In this document: positions 14,954 to 23,129 of the stretch, piece after piece
How the letters are laid out: every line of letters begins with the position of its first letter
Numbering within the stretch: position 1 is the stretch's first letter
Assembly (NCBI GenBank): GCA_900542125.1
Contig: UQMO01000015.1
Location: 1-43,240, forward strand
DNA length: 43,240 bases
DNA from: an uncultured Collinsella sp.
Lineage (GTDB): Bacteria; Actinomycetota; Coriobacteriia; Coriobacteriales; Coriobacteriaceae
Direction of reading: 5' to 3'
Made by a program: the position numbers and the translations under genes
Notes under the pieces: model-generated
Seen by the model: the letters and a program-made list of their open reading frames with translations, nothing else
Told to the model about the DNA's origin: nothing
The model's database searches: none

Positions 14954-17431
14954 ATGGAATCGTTGTACCGAAAGTATCGCCCGCTCACCTTCGACTCCGT
15001 GGTGGGCCAGCAGCATATCGTCTCGACGCTCGAGCACGCCATCACCGAGGGGCGCCTGTCCCACGCGTACCTATTCTGCGGACCGCGCGGCACGGGCAAG
15101 ACCACCATGGCGCGCATTCTGGCCAAGGCACTGCTGTGTCGCAATGCCGAGGCGGCGCGCGCCGAGGGTGCAAGCGGCTGCTTGCCCGACGGTACTTGCG
15201 AGGAGTGCGAGCTCATCGCCGAGGGCAACCACCCGGATGTCTACGAGCTCGATGCCGCAAGCCGTACCGGCGTGGACAACGTGCGCGAGGAGATCATCAA
15301 CTCCGTCAACTTTGCCCCGGTGCGCGGCAAGTACAAGATCTATATCATCGACGAGGTCCACATGCTCACGACGGCGGCGTTCAACGCGCTGCTCAAGACG
15401 CTTGAGGAGCCGCCGGCGCACGTGATCTTTGTGCTGTGCACCACCGACCCGCAAAAGATTCTGGAGACCATCCTCTCGCGCTGCCAGCGTTTCGATTTCC
15501 ATCGCATCGGCAACGAGGATATCGAGCATCGCCTGTCTTACGTGTGCGAGCAGGAGGGCTTCGATTACGACGACGAGGCACTCGCCATTGTGGCGCGCCA
15601 TGCCAAGGGCGGTATGCGCGACGCGCTTTCCACGCTGGAGCAGCTGAGCGTCTTTGGCAACGGTTCTGTGCATGCGGACGACGCCCGCTCGCTTTTGGGC
15701 GAGGTTTCGGACCAGATCCTGGGCGAGTTTTCCCGCGCCATTGCCGATCGCGATGTTGCCGAGCTCTATGGACTGATCCGTGCGCAGGTCGAGGAGGGCA
15801 ATGACCTGCTGGAGCTGACGCGCGACCTGGTGGCGCATGTGCGCGACGTGTACGTTGCCTGCGTTGCCGGTGCCCGTGCCGAGCTGTTTGAGGGCGGCTC
15901 CGAGCAGGCCGAGGCGCTTGCTGCCGAGGCCGCTGCCTTTGGCGAGCATCCTGCCGACCGCCTGGCCCGCGTGCTGACGGTGCTCGACGATGCCGCACTG
16001 GAGATGAGGGGCGCGAGCGACGTGCGCCTGGTGCTCGAGATTGCCTGCACGCGTCTGGCGCGTCCCGAGGCCGATTTAACGATTGAGGCATTGGCCGAGC
16101 GCGTGGCACGCCTGGAGGCCATGATTGCCAACGGCGCCGTGCCGGCGAGCGTGGCTGCTGCTCAGGCCGCCGCGCCTGCAGCATCCGTACCCGCTGCTGC
16201 CCAACAGCCGACGCTCATTTCGGGCGCTCGTGCTGCCGCTCCGGCGGCATCCGCTGCCCCCGCTGCTACGTCCGCGCGCCAGGGCGGTATGCCTTGGGAC
16301 CGCGGCGCTGCTGTTCCGGCTGCCCAGCCTGCGACCAAGTCCGCGGCTCCTGCGCCGGCGCCCAGACCTGTAACGCCTGCACCTCAGCCCGTTGCGGCTC
16401 CGGCTTCCGCGCCTGCTGCATCGACCGTGTCGGTGTCCAAGCCCAACAACGCCGCCCAGGTTGCCGCCGCCGGTGCTGCCGAGACCCCCGCGGTTGAGGA
16501 CGCCGGCGAGCTCCAGCGCAAATGGGCCGAGGTCGTCGAGCGCGTCAAGGCTCGTCAGGCCTCCTACGCAGGGCTTTTGCTCAACGCCCGCGCCACGGCC
16601 GACGACGGCTCCAAGCTCACGGTCTCGTTCCCCGCGGGTTCGACTTTTGCCATCAAGATGCTCGGTCGCGCCGATACGCAGTCGGTGGTCCTGCCGACGG
16701 TCTGCGCGGTCTTCGGTCGTCGTACCGTCGACTATGTCCTGGATGGGGGTGGCACGCCGGCTCCTCAACATGAGGAGCATTCTCCATCTGCACGGGCTGC
16801 GGTATCTGCGGACCCGCAACCCGTGTCCTCGGTGCCCCCTGCATCCTCGAGCGCCAGCGCGACGCAGCCAAAAGCGGCGCCGGTAGCGGCACCGACCCCG
16901 TCGGCGCCTGAACCCGCTGCGCCCAAACCGGCTGCTCCGATCCCCGCGCCCAAGTCCGCTGCCGCGCCTGCGCCCAAGTCATCCGACCTGGCCAAGGCCC
17001 CTTGGCTGCGCTCCGACAACCCTGCCGGTGCTCCTGCCACGGGCAAGCTCCCGACCGAGCCCGCGCCCCGAGCGCCCGAGCGCGCGTCCGTCCCCATGGC
17101 TCAGCCGCCTGCGCAGGCTGCGCCATGGGAATCCGAGCAGGTGCCCTACGACGATGCTATGGTCGGTGGTTTTGCTGCCGATGCCGGCGGGGACGATCTG
17201 CCCCCGTTCGACGTGCCGGGTGCGGCGTCCGCGACCAAGGCCGCTGCTGTGGCACCCGCAGCCTCTGCAAACGACGACGTCCCCGCCGCTCCCTGGGAAT
17301 CCAATCCCGGTGCTGGCAGCCCCTTCGGCCATCAGGGCGCAGCCCCGAGCATCCCGCAGACCGAGGACGAGGCCAAGGCCCTCATCCGCAGCGTCTTTGG
17401 CCAGGCCACCATCTTCAAGCCGGTGGAGTAG
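14954..17431 (+). CDS. dnaX: DNA polymerase III subunit gamma/tau
   Basis: Clamp-loader ATPase, 825 aa. Domain I has Walker A GPRGTGKTT (43-51), a four-Cys zinc module (Cys62, 76, 82, 85), Walker B IIDEVH (131-136) and the SRC motif (175-177). Domain III ends near residue 370. Ala/Pro-rich segments (about 395-500 and 600-800) flank a more ordered block (about 515-600, LQRKWAEVVERVKARQASYAGLL) that may be the tau polymerase-binding part. No A-run slippery site was seen, so a frameshifted gamma form is not supported. ATG 14954 is chosen because GGGGGAG lies just upstream and the protein begins at the family-typical MESLYRKYRP. The conserved dnaX-ybaB-recR order is kept but spread out by an inserted minus-strand gene. 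Confidence 0.96.
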   Translation: MESLYRKYRPLTFDSVVGQQHIVSTLEHAITEGRLSHAYLFCGPRGTGKTTMARILAKALLCRNAEAARAEGASGCLPDGTCEECELIAEGNHPDVYELDAASRTGVDNVREEIINSVNFAPVRGKYKIYIIDEVHMLTTAAFNALLKTLEEPPAHVIFVLCTTDPQKILETILSRCQRFDFHRIGNEDIEHRLSYVCEQEGFDYDDEALAIVARHAKGGMRDALSTLEQLSVFGNGSVHADDARSLLGEVSDQILGEFSRAIADRDVAELYGLIRAQVEEGNDLLELTRDLVAHVRDVYVACVAGARAELFEGGSEQAEALAAEAAAFGEHPADRLARVLTVLDDAALEMRGASDVRLVLEIACTRLARPEADLTIEALAERVARLEAMIANGAVPASVAAAQAAAPAASVPAAAQQPTLISGARAAAPAASAAPAATSARQGGMPWDRGAAVPAAQPATKSAAPAPAPRPVTPAPQPVAAPASAPAASTVSVSKPNNAAQVAAAGAAETPAVEDAGELQRKWAEVVERVKARQASYAGLLLNARATADDGSKLTVSFPAGSTFAIKMLGRADTQSVVLPTVCAVFGRRTVDYVLDGGGTPAPQHEEHSPSARAAVSADPQPVSSVPPASSSASATQPKAAPVAAPTPSAPEPAAPKPAAPIPAPKSAAAPAPKSSDLAKAPWLRSDNPAGAPATGKLPTEPAPRAPERASVPMAQPPAQAAPWESEQVPYDDAMVGGFAADAGGDDLPPFDVPGAASATKAAAVAPAASANDDVPAAPWESNPGAGSPFGHQGAAPSIPQTEDEAKALIRSVFGQATIFKPVE

Positions 17432-17452
17432 CTGCGCAGGCGGGTATACTGC

Positions 17453-17926
17453 TCAAGAAGAGGACCCCTTGTCCGGGCGCATCTGTATTTCGGACATGTG
17501 TAGTGTGGTGCCGCGTATGTCGCATTTGAGCAGACAGGTGCGTGACGGTCGGCCTAGGATGCTGAGGTCGATACGATACGCCGCATGGCTGTCCGTGTAC
17601 TCGACTTGCTCGGCGTTAATGGTTGCTCCGATTGCCAAATAAACGCCTAGCTCGGCATCGATAATCTTGAAGTCCTTTATCTTGACCTTGAACTCTTGAT
17701 GGAGGGACGGGCTGTTGTAGTAGACGGTTCGGGTTCCGTCGGTGCACTCATCGGTCGTCTCCCATTTGACGACGGGCTGGTCCGAGCTGGCTATCAGCAG
17801 TTCTGCTCCAAAAGCTATGGCATGGGTGATGACAACCAGCAATGCCCAGCCGACAAAGAGACAGAGAACCACATATGCAACGGGGTGTTTTGAGCGGATG
17901 TTTTGGAGCGCGTTGGGGGCATTCAT
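17453..17926 (-). CDS. Hypothetical small membrane protein
   Basis: 157-aa protein of unknown function. It has one N-terminal membrane helix (about 17-45, YVVLCLFVGWALLVVITHAI) and an extracytoplasmic domain of about 110 residues with three Cys, one in TDECTDGTRTVYYNS and two in RTCLLKCD. GGAGGTG 7 nt before ATG supports it as real. The gene faces dnaX (21 bp between stops) and sits between dnaX and ybaB. Composition is visibly less GC-rich than its neighbours, hinting at acquisition. A possible minus-strand TATAAT lies at 17961-17966. No homologous family is recognised. Confidence 0.72.
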   Translation of the reverse strand: MNAPNALQNIRSKHPVAYVVLCLFVGWALLVVITHAIAFGAELLIASSDQPVVKWETTDECTDGTRTVYYNSPSLHQEFKVKIKDFKIIDAELGVYLAIGATINAEQVEYTDSHAAYRIDLSILGRPSRTCLLKCDIRGTTLHMSEIQMRPDKGSSS

Positions 17927-18264
17927 GGGGCACCTCCAAATTACTATCTATGGCAATCAAATTATACCCTGCCGCCATGTGCGCCGCCTCGAGCAGCGGT
18001 TCGGCATTTAGCTATTTAGTGGCGCACATGAAATGCCGGATTCGGCTCTACTAGATTGAGTGTGCGATATTATGCAACCTTGCATAATTCGACCTTGCAT
18101 AATCTTGGGGGCGCATCACGCTCCAGGACATGTATATCGACTGAGGTAGTGTGTCCGCCCCGCTTGCTTGCCCCGCGCCGTGGTACGATTTTTGAGTTTG
18201 AAAGTCCCGCCGTGCTCCGGCTGCCCTTGCAGCTCGGCGTGCGGCCGCACGTAAAGGAGCCATC
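17927..18264. other. Divergent intergenic region between the small membrane gene and ybaB
   Basis: No gene is seen. It holds a candidate minus-strand -10 (17961-17966), the TTGCATAAT repeat cluster (18069-18103) and a candidate ybaB promoter TACGAT at 18184-18189 preceded by TGG. The middle is AT-richer than the flanking genes. Confidence 0.5.
18069..18103. repeat. Operator-like cluster of three TTGCATAAT sites
   Basis: ATTATGCAA (18069-18077) and TTGCATAAT (18080-18088) form a perfect 9-bp inverted repeat with a 2-bp centre. A third copy, again preceded by CC, follows at 18095-18103, exactly 15 bp after the second. This resembles a regulator binding site with one palindrome and an extra half-site. 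No regulator gene is adjacent. Confidence 0.55.
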
Positions 18265-18585
18265 ATGGCCGGTATGAACATGCAGCAGATGATGAAGCAG
18301 GCTCGCAAGATGCAGGAGCAGCTTGCCGCCGCGCAGGAGAACCTCAAGTCCCAGACCGTCGACGCCTCTGCCGGCGGCGGTATGGTCAAGGTGACCGTTA
18401 ACGGCGAGATGGAGCTCGTCAACCTCACCATCGACCCCGATGCGCTCGATCCCGAGGACGTCGATATGCTGCAGGACATGATCATGGCTGCCGTCAACGA
18501 GGCCGTCCGCGGCGTCAACGAGCTCGCCAACAAGCAGATGGGCGCCATCACCGGCGGCCTCAACATCCCGGGCATGCCGTTCTAA
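18265..18585 (+). CDS. ybaB: YbaB/EbfC family nucleoid-associated protein
   Basis: 106-aa DNA-binding protein that forms dimers and helps organise the nucleoid. The start MAGMNMQQMMKQARKMQEQL and the segment VKVTVNGEMELVNLTIDPDAL are typical of the family. AAAGGAG lies 8 nt before ATG. It is followed 13 bp later by recR, a pair conserved across bacteria and generally linked to recombination repair. Length is normal. Confidence 0.95.
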   Translation: MAGMNMQQMMKQARKMQEQLAAAQENLKSQTVDASAGGGMVKVTVNGEMELVNLTIDPDALDPEDVDMLQDMIMAAVNEAVRGVNELANKQMGAITGGLNIPGMPF

Positions 18586-18598
18586 GACACGCATATAT

Positions 18599-19195
18599 AT
18601 GAGTGCGAATCACAGTCTGCAAAAACTGCTCGATGAGCTGGGCCGTCTGCCGGGCATTGGTCCCAAGTCGGCCCAGCGCATCGCCTATTACCTGCTCGAG
18701 GCCGATGCCGAGGAGGCCCGCCGCCTGGCCGAGGCCATCCTGGAGGTCAAGCAGGAGGTCCACTTTTGCAGCCGTTGCTTTAACTACGCCACGGCCGACG
18801 AGTGCTCCATCTGCCAAGATTCGATGCGCGACACCACTCGCATCTGCGTGGTGGGCGAGCCGCGCGACGTCCAGGCGATCGAGCGCACGGGCAGCTACCA
18901 CGGTCTCTACCACGTATTGGGCGGCGTGATCAGCCCCATGGACAAGATTGGCCCCGAGCAGCTGCACATTCGCGAGCTGCTGGCACGCTTGGGCCGCGAG
19001 GACATCCACGAGGTCATCATCGCCACCAACCCCAACATCGAGGGCGAGACCACGGCGAGCTACCTGGCCCGTACCATCAAGCCGTTGGGCGTCGAGGTGT
19101 CGCGTCTGGCAAGCGGCCTTCCCGTGGGCGGCGACTTGGAGTATGCCGACGAGCTTACGCTTGGCCGCGCCATCGAGGCCCGTCGCGCGATTTAG
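18599..19195 (+). CDS. recR: Recombination mediator RecR
   Basis: 198-aa repair protein acting with RecO/RecF to load RecA at gaps. The order is helix-hairpin-helix (LGRLPGIGPKSAQRIA), a four-Cys zinc finger (FCSRCFN...CSICQD) and a Toprim domain (VVGEPRDVQAIE to the TNPNIEGETTA motif). The C-terminal GGDLEYADELTLGRAI is typical. No good Shine-Dalgarno precedes ATG; with only 13 bp after ybaB, translation may depend on coupling. Confidence 0.96.
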   Translation: MSANHSLQKLLDELGRLPGIGPKSAQRIAYYLLEADAEEARRLAEAILEVKQEVHFCSRCFNYATADECSICQDSMRDTTRICVVGEPRDVQAIERTGSYHGLYHVLGGVISPMDKIGPEQLHIRELLARLGREDIHEVIIATNPNIEGETTASYLARTIKPLGVEVSRLASGLPVGGDLEYADELTLGRAIEARRAI

Positions 19196-19232
19196 GTGGC
19201 GAGCCTGCTCCTGCCGTATGTTTTCCTCGCGA

Positions 19233-19262
19233 CGCACGGGGTAGTCATAATTTCCCCGTGCG
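19233..19262 (+). terminator. Possible terminator after recR
   Basis: Perfect 9-bp stem CGCACGGGG / CCCCGTGCG with a 12-nt loop, about 40 bp after recR. The following ACTGTGAGTTTG is not a T run, so it may stabilise the mRNA end or act only weakly as a terminator. Confidence 0.4.
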
Positions 19263-19369
19263 ACTGTGAGTTTGTTGTGCAACAAAGATGCTTCGTATCC
19301 GCTTATCGCATGGATGCTTCCGCTCGCATCCTTAATTTGCCCATTCGTTGCGCAACCTTTTGGGTTCGC

Positions 19370-19378
19370 TGATACACT
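19370..19378 (+). promoter_or_regulatory. Promoter of the membrane-protein/kinase/FHA operon
   Basis: TGA-TACACT is an extended -10 box about 63 nt before the first start codon. No strong -35 is seen. Transcription would begin near 19385, upstream of the leader hairpin. Confidence 0.5.
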
Positions 19379-19400
19379 CAAATATGGATTTGAATGAATG

Positions 19401-19428
19401 CGCCGCTCCCAAGCGGCGTGTTTTTGTT
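19401..19428 (+). terminator. Leader hairpin with T run ahead of the kinase operon
   Basis: Stem CGCCGCT / AGCGGCG with a 4-nt loop is followed by TGTTTTTGTT and, directly, by the Shine-Dalgarno GGAGGAG of the next gene. It lies downstream of the probable transcription start, so it would act as an attenuator-type terminator in the 5' leader. No competing anti-terminator fold was identified by eye. Confidence 0.6.
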
Positions 19429-19440
19429 GGAGGAGAACGC

Positions 19441-20346
19441 ATGCGGCCCGGTGGCACTCAGACAAAGCGCGGCGCCGCGGTGCGCATGCGGCGCCGACTG
19501 GGCTTGGCGCCGCGGGCGTACGCACTGCTGTCTTGCTCGCTGGTGCTGGTCATAGCTGGCGTTTCTGCCTATGGCATGACCGTGCCGTCCATGATACAGG
19601 CACATGCCGCACGCGAACCGCGCGTAGGGCATGAGGTCAAAAGTGACCTGGGCACCACGACTGGATATGCTTGGGCAAGTGTGGTCGCGCATATTGTGTT
19701 TGGCACCGACGATGCGGACGGCGCCGAGGCCCCGGACAACGAAGTCACGCTTGCCAATGGCAAAACCATCGTGCTCACCAATACCAAGATCATCGATCGG
19801 TTGTCCAACAATAGCGTGGCGGCAACGGTGAATAAGGTCGAGCAGCAGAAGGAGCAGGACGCCCAGCAGTCCGGAAAGCCCGGTAGCTCGGATGCTTCTG
19901 GCTCTGGCTCGGATTCATCGAGTTCGGGCGGCGGCTCTGGGTCGGGTTCCTCTACCGGAGGGTCTGGAAACGGCGGCTCGACGGGCGGCAACACTGACAA
20001 CGATGCAAACTCCGGTGGCCTTTCCGCTGCTGAAGAAGAGAGCATTCACAGTTGGCTTGTGACCAAGTACAACATGCTCGACGGCTATGTTTCTCGTGCC
20101 AATGACGTGGTCTCGACCTATAACTCTACGGGAGATCCCAGGCCGTGCGACAGCCTGGTCGGGGAGATGTTTGTCATTCGAGCCGAGTTTGGTCGTCAGA
20201 CATTCTCGCCCCGGTCAAAGTGGTATCAGCAGTATGCCAATCTGTGGGGCTGTTACACCAACCTATGTCAATGGGTCGGCCATTACGGCGATGATGACGT
20301 CGCGCTCGGTAACTTCAACAATAACGTGGCGGCGCTTGCCCTATGA
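19441..20346 (+). CDS. Membrane-anchored extracytoplasmic protein, unknown family
   Basis: 301-aa protein, first of a coupled three-gene set. A basic N-terminus (about 1-25) and one membrane helix (about 27-46) are followed by an outside segment (50-135), a Ser/Gly-rich spacer (about 143-195) and a C-terminal domain of about 105 residues (SIHSWLVTKYNMLDGYV ... YANLWGCYTNLCQWVGHYGDDD), probably helical, with three Cys. I do not recognise this domain. Start: ATG with GGAGGAG 8 nt upstream. Its stop overlaps the kinase start (ATGATG), so the two are translated together, suggesting it is a sensor or a substrate on the outer face for the kinase. Alternatively it is a cell-surface scaffold. Confidence 0.82.
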   Translation: MRPGGTQTKRGAAVRMRRRLGLAPRAYALLSCSLVLVIAGVSAYGMTVPSMIQAHAAREPRVGHEVKSDLGTTTGYAWASVVAHIVFGTDDADGAEAPDNEVTLANGKTIVLTNTKIIDRLSNNSVAATVNKVEQQKEQDAQQSGKPGSSDASGSGSDSSSSGGGSGSGSSTGGSGNGGSTGGNTDNDANSGGLSAAEEESIHSWLVTKYNMLDGYVSRANDVVSTYNSTGDPRPCDSLVGEMFVIRAEFGRQTFSPRSKWYQQYANLWGCYTNLCQWVGHYGDDDVALGNFNNNVAALAL

Positions 20347-22187
20347 TGACCGATCTTGCATCCGCTGCAGTCCAATCGCTCGGCTGCGACCCCATGGTTG
20401 GCCTGCGTCTGGCGCGCGTCGACGGATTTGAGCCCGCTGTCGCGCTCGACCAAGACGAGCTGTCTGCCTATGTGCGTCGCTTTTCGATGCTCTTTGCCGA
20501 CGACACTACCATGCGCCGTGGCGGTATCGGCCGCGTGACGCGTGCCGTCAACGCCCAAGGCGAGGCCGTGGCACTCAAACAGCTCATCTTGCCGACGCGC
20601 GATGAGTTCGACGACGATGCCGTCCATGAGGCGCTGGTCGCCAAGTTCAAAGCGGCATTTCGCGAGGAATATGAATGCCACCGCGCCCTTTCGGGCCTTA
20701 AGGGCTTTCCCCGCCTCTATGGCTGGGGCGAGGTTGACGGTGTGCCTGCAATTGTCATGGAATGGGTCGAGGGCGAGACGCTCGCCCGCTTGCGCTCGCG
20801 CTTTGCCGTGGACGATGCCGGCCGCCTGTCGCCGCTTGTGGCGGCGCGCTTGGGGCGCGACCTGTTCGACCTGCTCTGCCGCATGAGCCTGGTGGGCGAG
20901 GGCTTTGTCCATCGCGATATCTCGCCCGCTAATATTATGGTGCGCACGGCGCGTCTACCGCTTGACCGGCAGCTTGCCGAGGGCACCTTTGACCTGTGCC
21001 TGATCGACTTTGGCTCGTCGCTGGCGCTTGAGCCTGCGTCGGCCGTGGCCGGTACCGGCGGCAAGGCGTCGTTTACGGAGCGTTATGCCACGCTGCGTCG
21101 CGCGACGGTTGCCTATGCCCCGCCCGAGATGCTCACCGACGATATTCCCGACCTGCGCGCTTTGCGTATGTCGCCGGCGATTGACGTTTATGCCGCGGCA
21201 AGCACGGTTTACGAGCTCATTGCCGGCGTCGCGCCATACGAAGCCGCGCCGAGCACTTCGGGCACCTCGGGTTCGCGCAAAAAGACGCGCGACATCGCGA
21301 GCCCCTACCGTCTCAAGATGGACACGCGGCCCGACTATCCCATTGGTGCCCATGCGCCCGGTTGTGATTTGACTCAGCTGCTTCGTCGTGAGCCCGATGT
21401 GGCGCTCGCCGCGGCCGAGCAGGCCCAGCAGCTGGGGCTCGAGCCGGATTCCGAGGAGCTGCGCGATGCGTTGGCGTTTGTCGACGCCCAGCTGTTCGAT
21501 GTGGTGATGGCCTGCCTGTCCAGCCATCAAAAAGATCGTCCCGAGCCGGCGGCGGTCGAGGCGGCGCTCTCGGCGTTTTGTGACCACTATGCGCAAAATG
21601 TCGGTCGTTCGCTCCGCGGCGAGCCGCTCACGCCGTGCCCCATGGATGCGTCTGGCCGCGCGGTTCGTCGCGCGCTGATGGTCGGCGCGGCGGTCGTCTG
21701 TGGCGTGGTTTGGGCTGTGGTCGTGGTTTCGGCCGCGCTGCTGGCGTCGGGCGCTCGCGTGACGGCGACTTTGGGATCGCTCGTGTGGTCTGGGTCGCTA
21801 CCGGGTATTATTGCCGTACTGGCGTTGGCGCTGCCAGGCATAGCCGGCGTTGTCGCGGGGGCACTTGCGCGCAATCGGCGCTCGGGCTTCCTGCAGGGTG
21901 TGCTTGCGCTTTCTGCCTGCGAGGTTCCGGTGCTGGTTGTGGCTGCATGTAGCGTATTTTCCCAACGCGCCGTGATGGGCGGCCTTGTTGCCGCTCTGGT
22001 TGCAACCTATATGCTTACGTGGTTTTTGCTTGCGATGGGCTTTGCCTTTGAACTTCCCGTTTCGGCACCGCGACGCACAAAAGTCCAGATGGTGACTCCG
22101 CTTGCCGGTGGAGCCGCAGCTGCCCGTACTTTTGGCGGACCTGTCGAAGTATCGTCCGATTCTATTTCTACGACCAAGGAGGCCTAG
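20343..22187 (+). CDS. Polytopic Ser/Thr protein kinase of the FHA triad
   Basis: 614-aa kinase. After about 50 residues comes the Gly loop RRGGIGRV, Lys79 in VALK, HRD with Asp192 in VHRDISPANIMV and a DFG-type motif IDFGSS (Asp222). Between CAPPEM-type residues and the terminal KDRP motif (397-400) the C-lobe is about 60 residues longer than usual, with a charged insert near 301-375. Four membrane helices follow (about 445-469, 485-509, 517-539, 543-568) and a cytoplasmic tail. There are no PASTA repeats. It starts within the ATGA overlap with the upstream gene; either ATG (20343 or 20346) is possible and neither has its own Shine-Dalgarno. The downstream FHA protein is a natural phospho-reader. 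No dedicated phosphatase is adjacent. Confidence 0.87.
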   Translation: MMTDLASAAVQSLGCDPMVGLRLARVDGFEPAVALDQDELSAYVRRFSMLFADDTTMRRGGIGRVTRAVNAQGEAVALKQLILPTRDEFDDDAVHEALVAKFKAAFREEYECHRALSGLKGFPRLYGWGEVDGVPAIVMEWVEGETLARLRSRFAVDDAGRLSPLVAARLGRDLFDLLCRMSLVGEGFVHRDISPANIMVRTARLPLDRQLAEGTFDLCLIDFGSSLALEPASAVAGTGGKASFTERYATLRRATVAYAPPEMLTDDIPDLRALRMSPAIDVYAAASTVYELIAGVAPYEAAPSTSGTSGSRKKTRDIASPYRLKMDTRPDYPIGAHAPGCDLTQLLRREPDVALAAAEQAQQLGLEPDSEELRDALAFVDAQLFDVVMACLSSHQKDRPEPAAVEAALSAFCDHYAQNVGRSLRGEPLTPCPMDASGRAVRRALMVGAAVVCGVVWAVVVVSAALLASGARVTATLGSLVWSGSLPGIIAVLALALPGIAGVVAGALARNRRSGFLQGVLALSACEVPVLVVAACSVFSQRAVMGGLVAALVATYMLTWFLLAMGFAFELPVSAPRRTKVQMVTPLAGGAAAARTFGGPVEVSSDSISTTKEA

Positions 22188-22190
22188 GTC

Positions 22191-23129
22191 ATGGCATCTC
22201 AAGTTGAGCTCACCCCATGCGGGGCCATGTTTGACATCTTTAAGCGCGCGGCGCATCTGAGCCATATCGAGCTGTGCGGCTTGGTGCTTTCGTCCCGTCC
22301 GCTCGCCGACGGCCGCAGCCCGCAGAGCCGGGCCGCCGATCGCTCTTGGGTTTCCCGCTTTATCGTTCGCGCGCCGGTCGGCACGCTTCAGCAGCGCTAC
22401 TTTGCCGAATACGGTACCTCGGCTGCGCGTATTATGTCGCAACTGGCCCTGCGCCAGCGAAATCCCATGGACTCCACGGCTGTGATCAATATGGTGTGCG
22501 GTCCTGCAGGTGAACTGATGGTACGCGCGCTCGAAGAGTGCCACCAGGACACGAATCTCTATCGCAACGCGCTCGATCGCCTGTCCCAGGCGGCGGAACT
22601 CATGCCCGCCGAGCGCGCCGAGGCCGTGCTGGTGCTGTTTGTCGCCGTCGGTTGTTCGGCGGATGTGCGGTCCTCGGTGAACTATGCCATCGACTACGCG
22701 CACGCGACCTGTGGCGGAGGCACCTCCACGCCGCGTTCGCTTGGCATGTCGATGACCGCAGGCGAGCGCGAACCCGCCCCGGCGCACCCCTTGGGCTTGC
22801 TGCGCGTGCAAAACAGTTTTGTCGTGAGCGCCCCGCGCTGGATTCAGCCGAGTGAGCAGGGCGTTGAGATTGGCGCGCTGGCCACTGGTGAGGGCGATAT
22901 TACCGACGTCGGCGACGATGTCTCGGCCCGCCATGCCCATATCTGGTGCGATGCTCAAAATATCTGGCACGTCGAGGACTTGTCGTCCACCAACGGAACC
23001 GTGGTGGTAAACGGGGCCACGCGCGTCTGCATTCAGGTCGAGCCCGGTCGTTCCGCCCAACTCAATCCCGGCGACGAGCTCAAACTCGGCGAATCCACTA
23101 CCTACGCCATCCTCTTCGGTGCCCTCTAG
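22191..23129 (+). CDS. FHA-domain protein with unknown N-terminal domain
   Basis: 312-aa soluble protein. The C-terminal FHA domain (about 222-310) keeps S246-x-R-H and DLSSTNGT, so phosphothreonine binding is likely; the usual GR at the first loop is replaced by IGAL, a possible weakening. Residues 1-190 form a mainly helical domain I do not recognise. It starts 3 bp after the kinase stop with AAGGAGG 8 nt upstream. The arrangement suggests it binds the phosphorylated kinase or the kinase's target and relays the signal through its N-terminal domain. It differs from FhaA and FhaB in layout. Confidence 0.85.
   Translation: MASQVELTPCGAMFDIFKRAAHLSHIELCGLVLSSRPLADGRSPQSRAADRSWVSRFIVRAPVGTLQQRYFAEYGTSAARIMSQLALRQRNPMDSTAVINMVCGPAGELMVRALEECHQDTNLYRNALDRLSQAAELMPAERAEAVLVLFVAVGCSADVRSSVNYAIDYAHATCGGGTSTPRSLGMSMTAGEREPAPAHPLGLLRVQNSFVVSAPRWIQPSEQGVEIGALATGEGDITDVGDDVSARHAHIWCDAQNIWHVEDLSSTNGTVVVNGATRVCIQVEPGRSAQLNPGDELKLGESTTYAILFGAL

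Noticed and set aside
14954..17431. Programmed frameshift in dnaX
   Set aside because: No A-rich slippery heptamer with a following stem was found in the plausible region.
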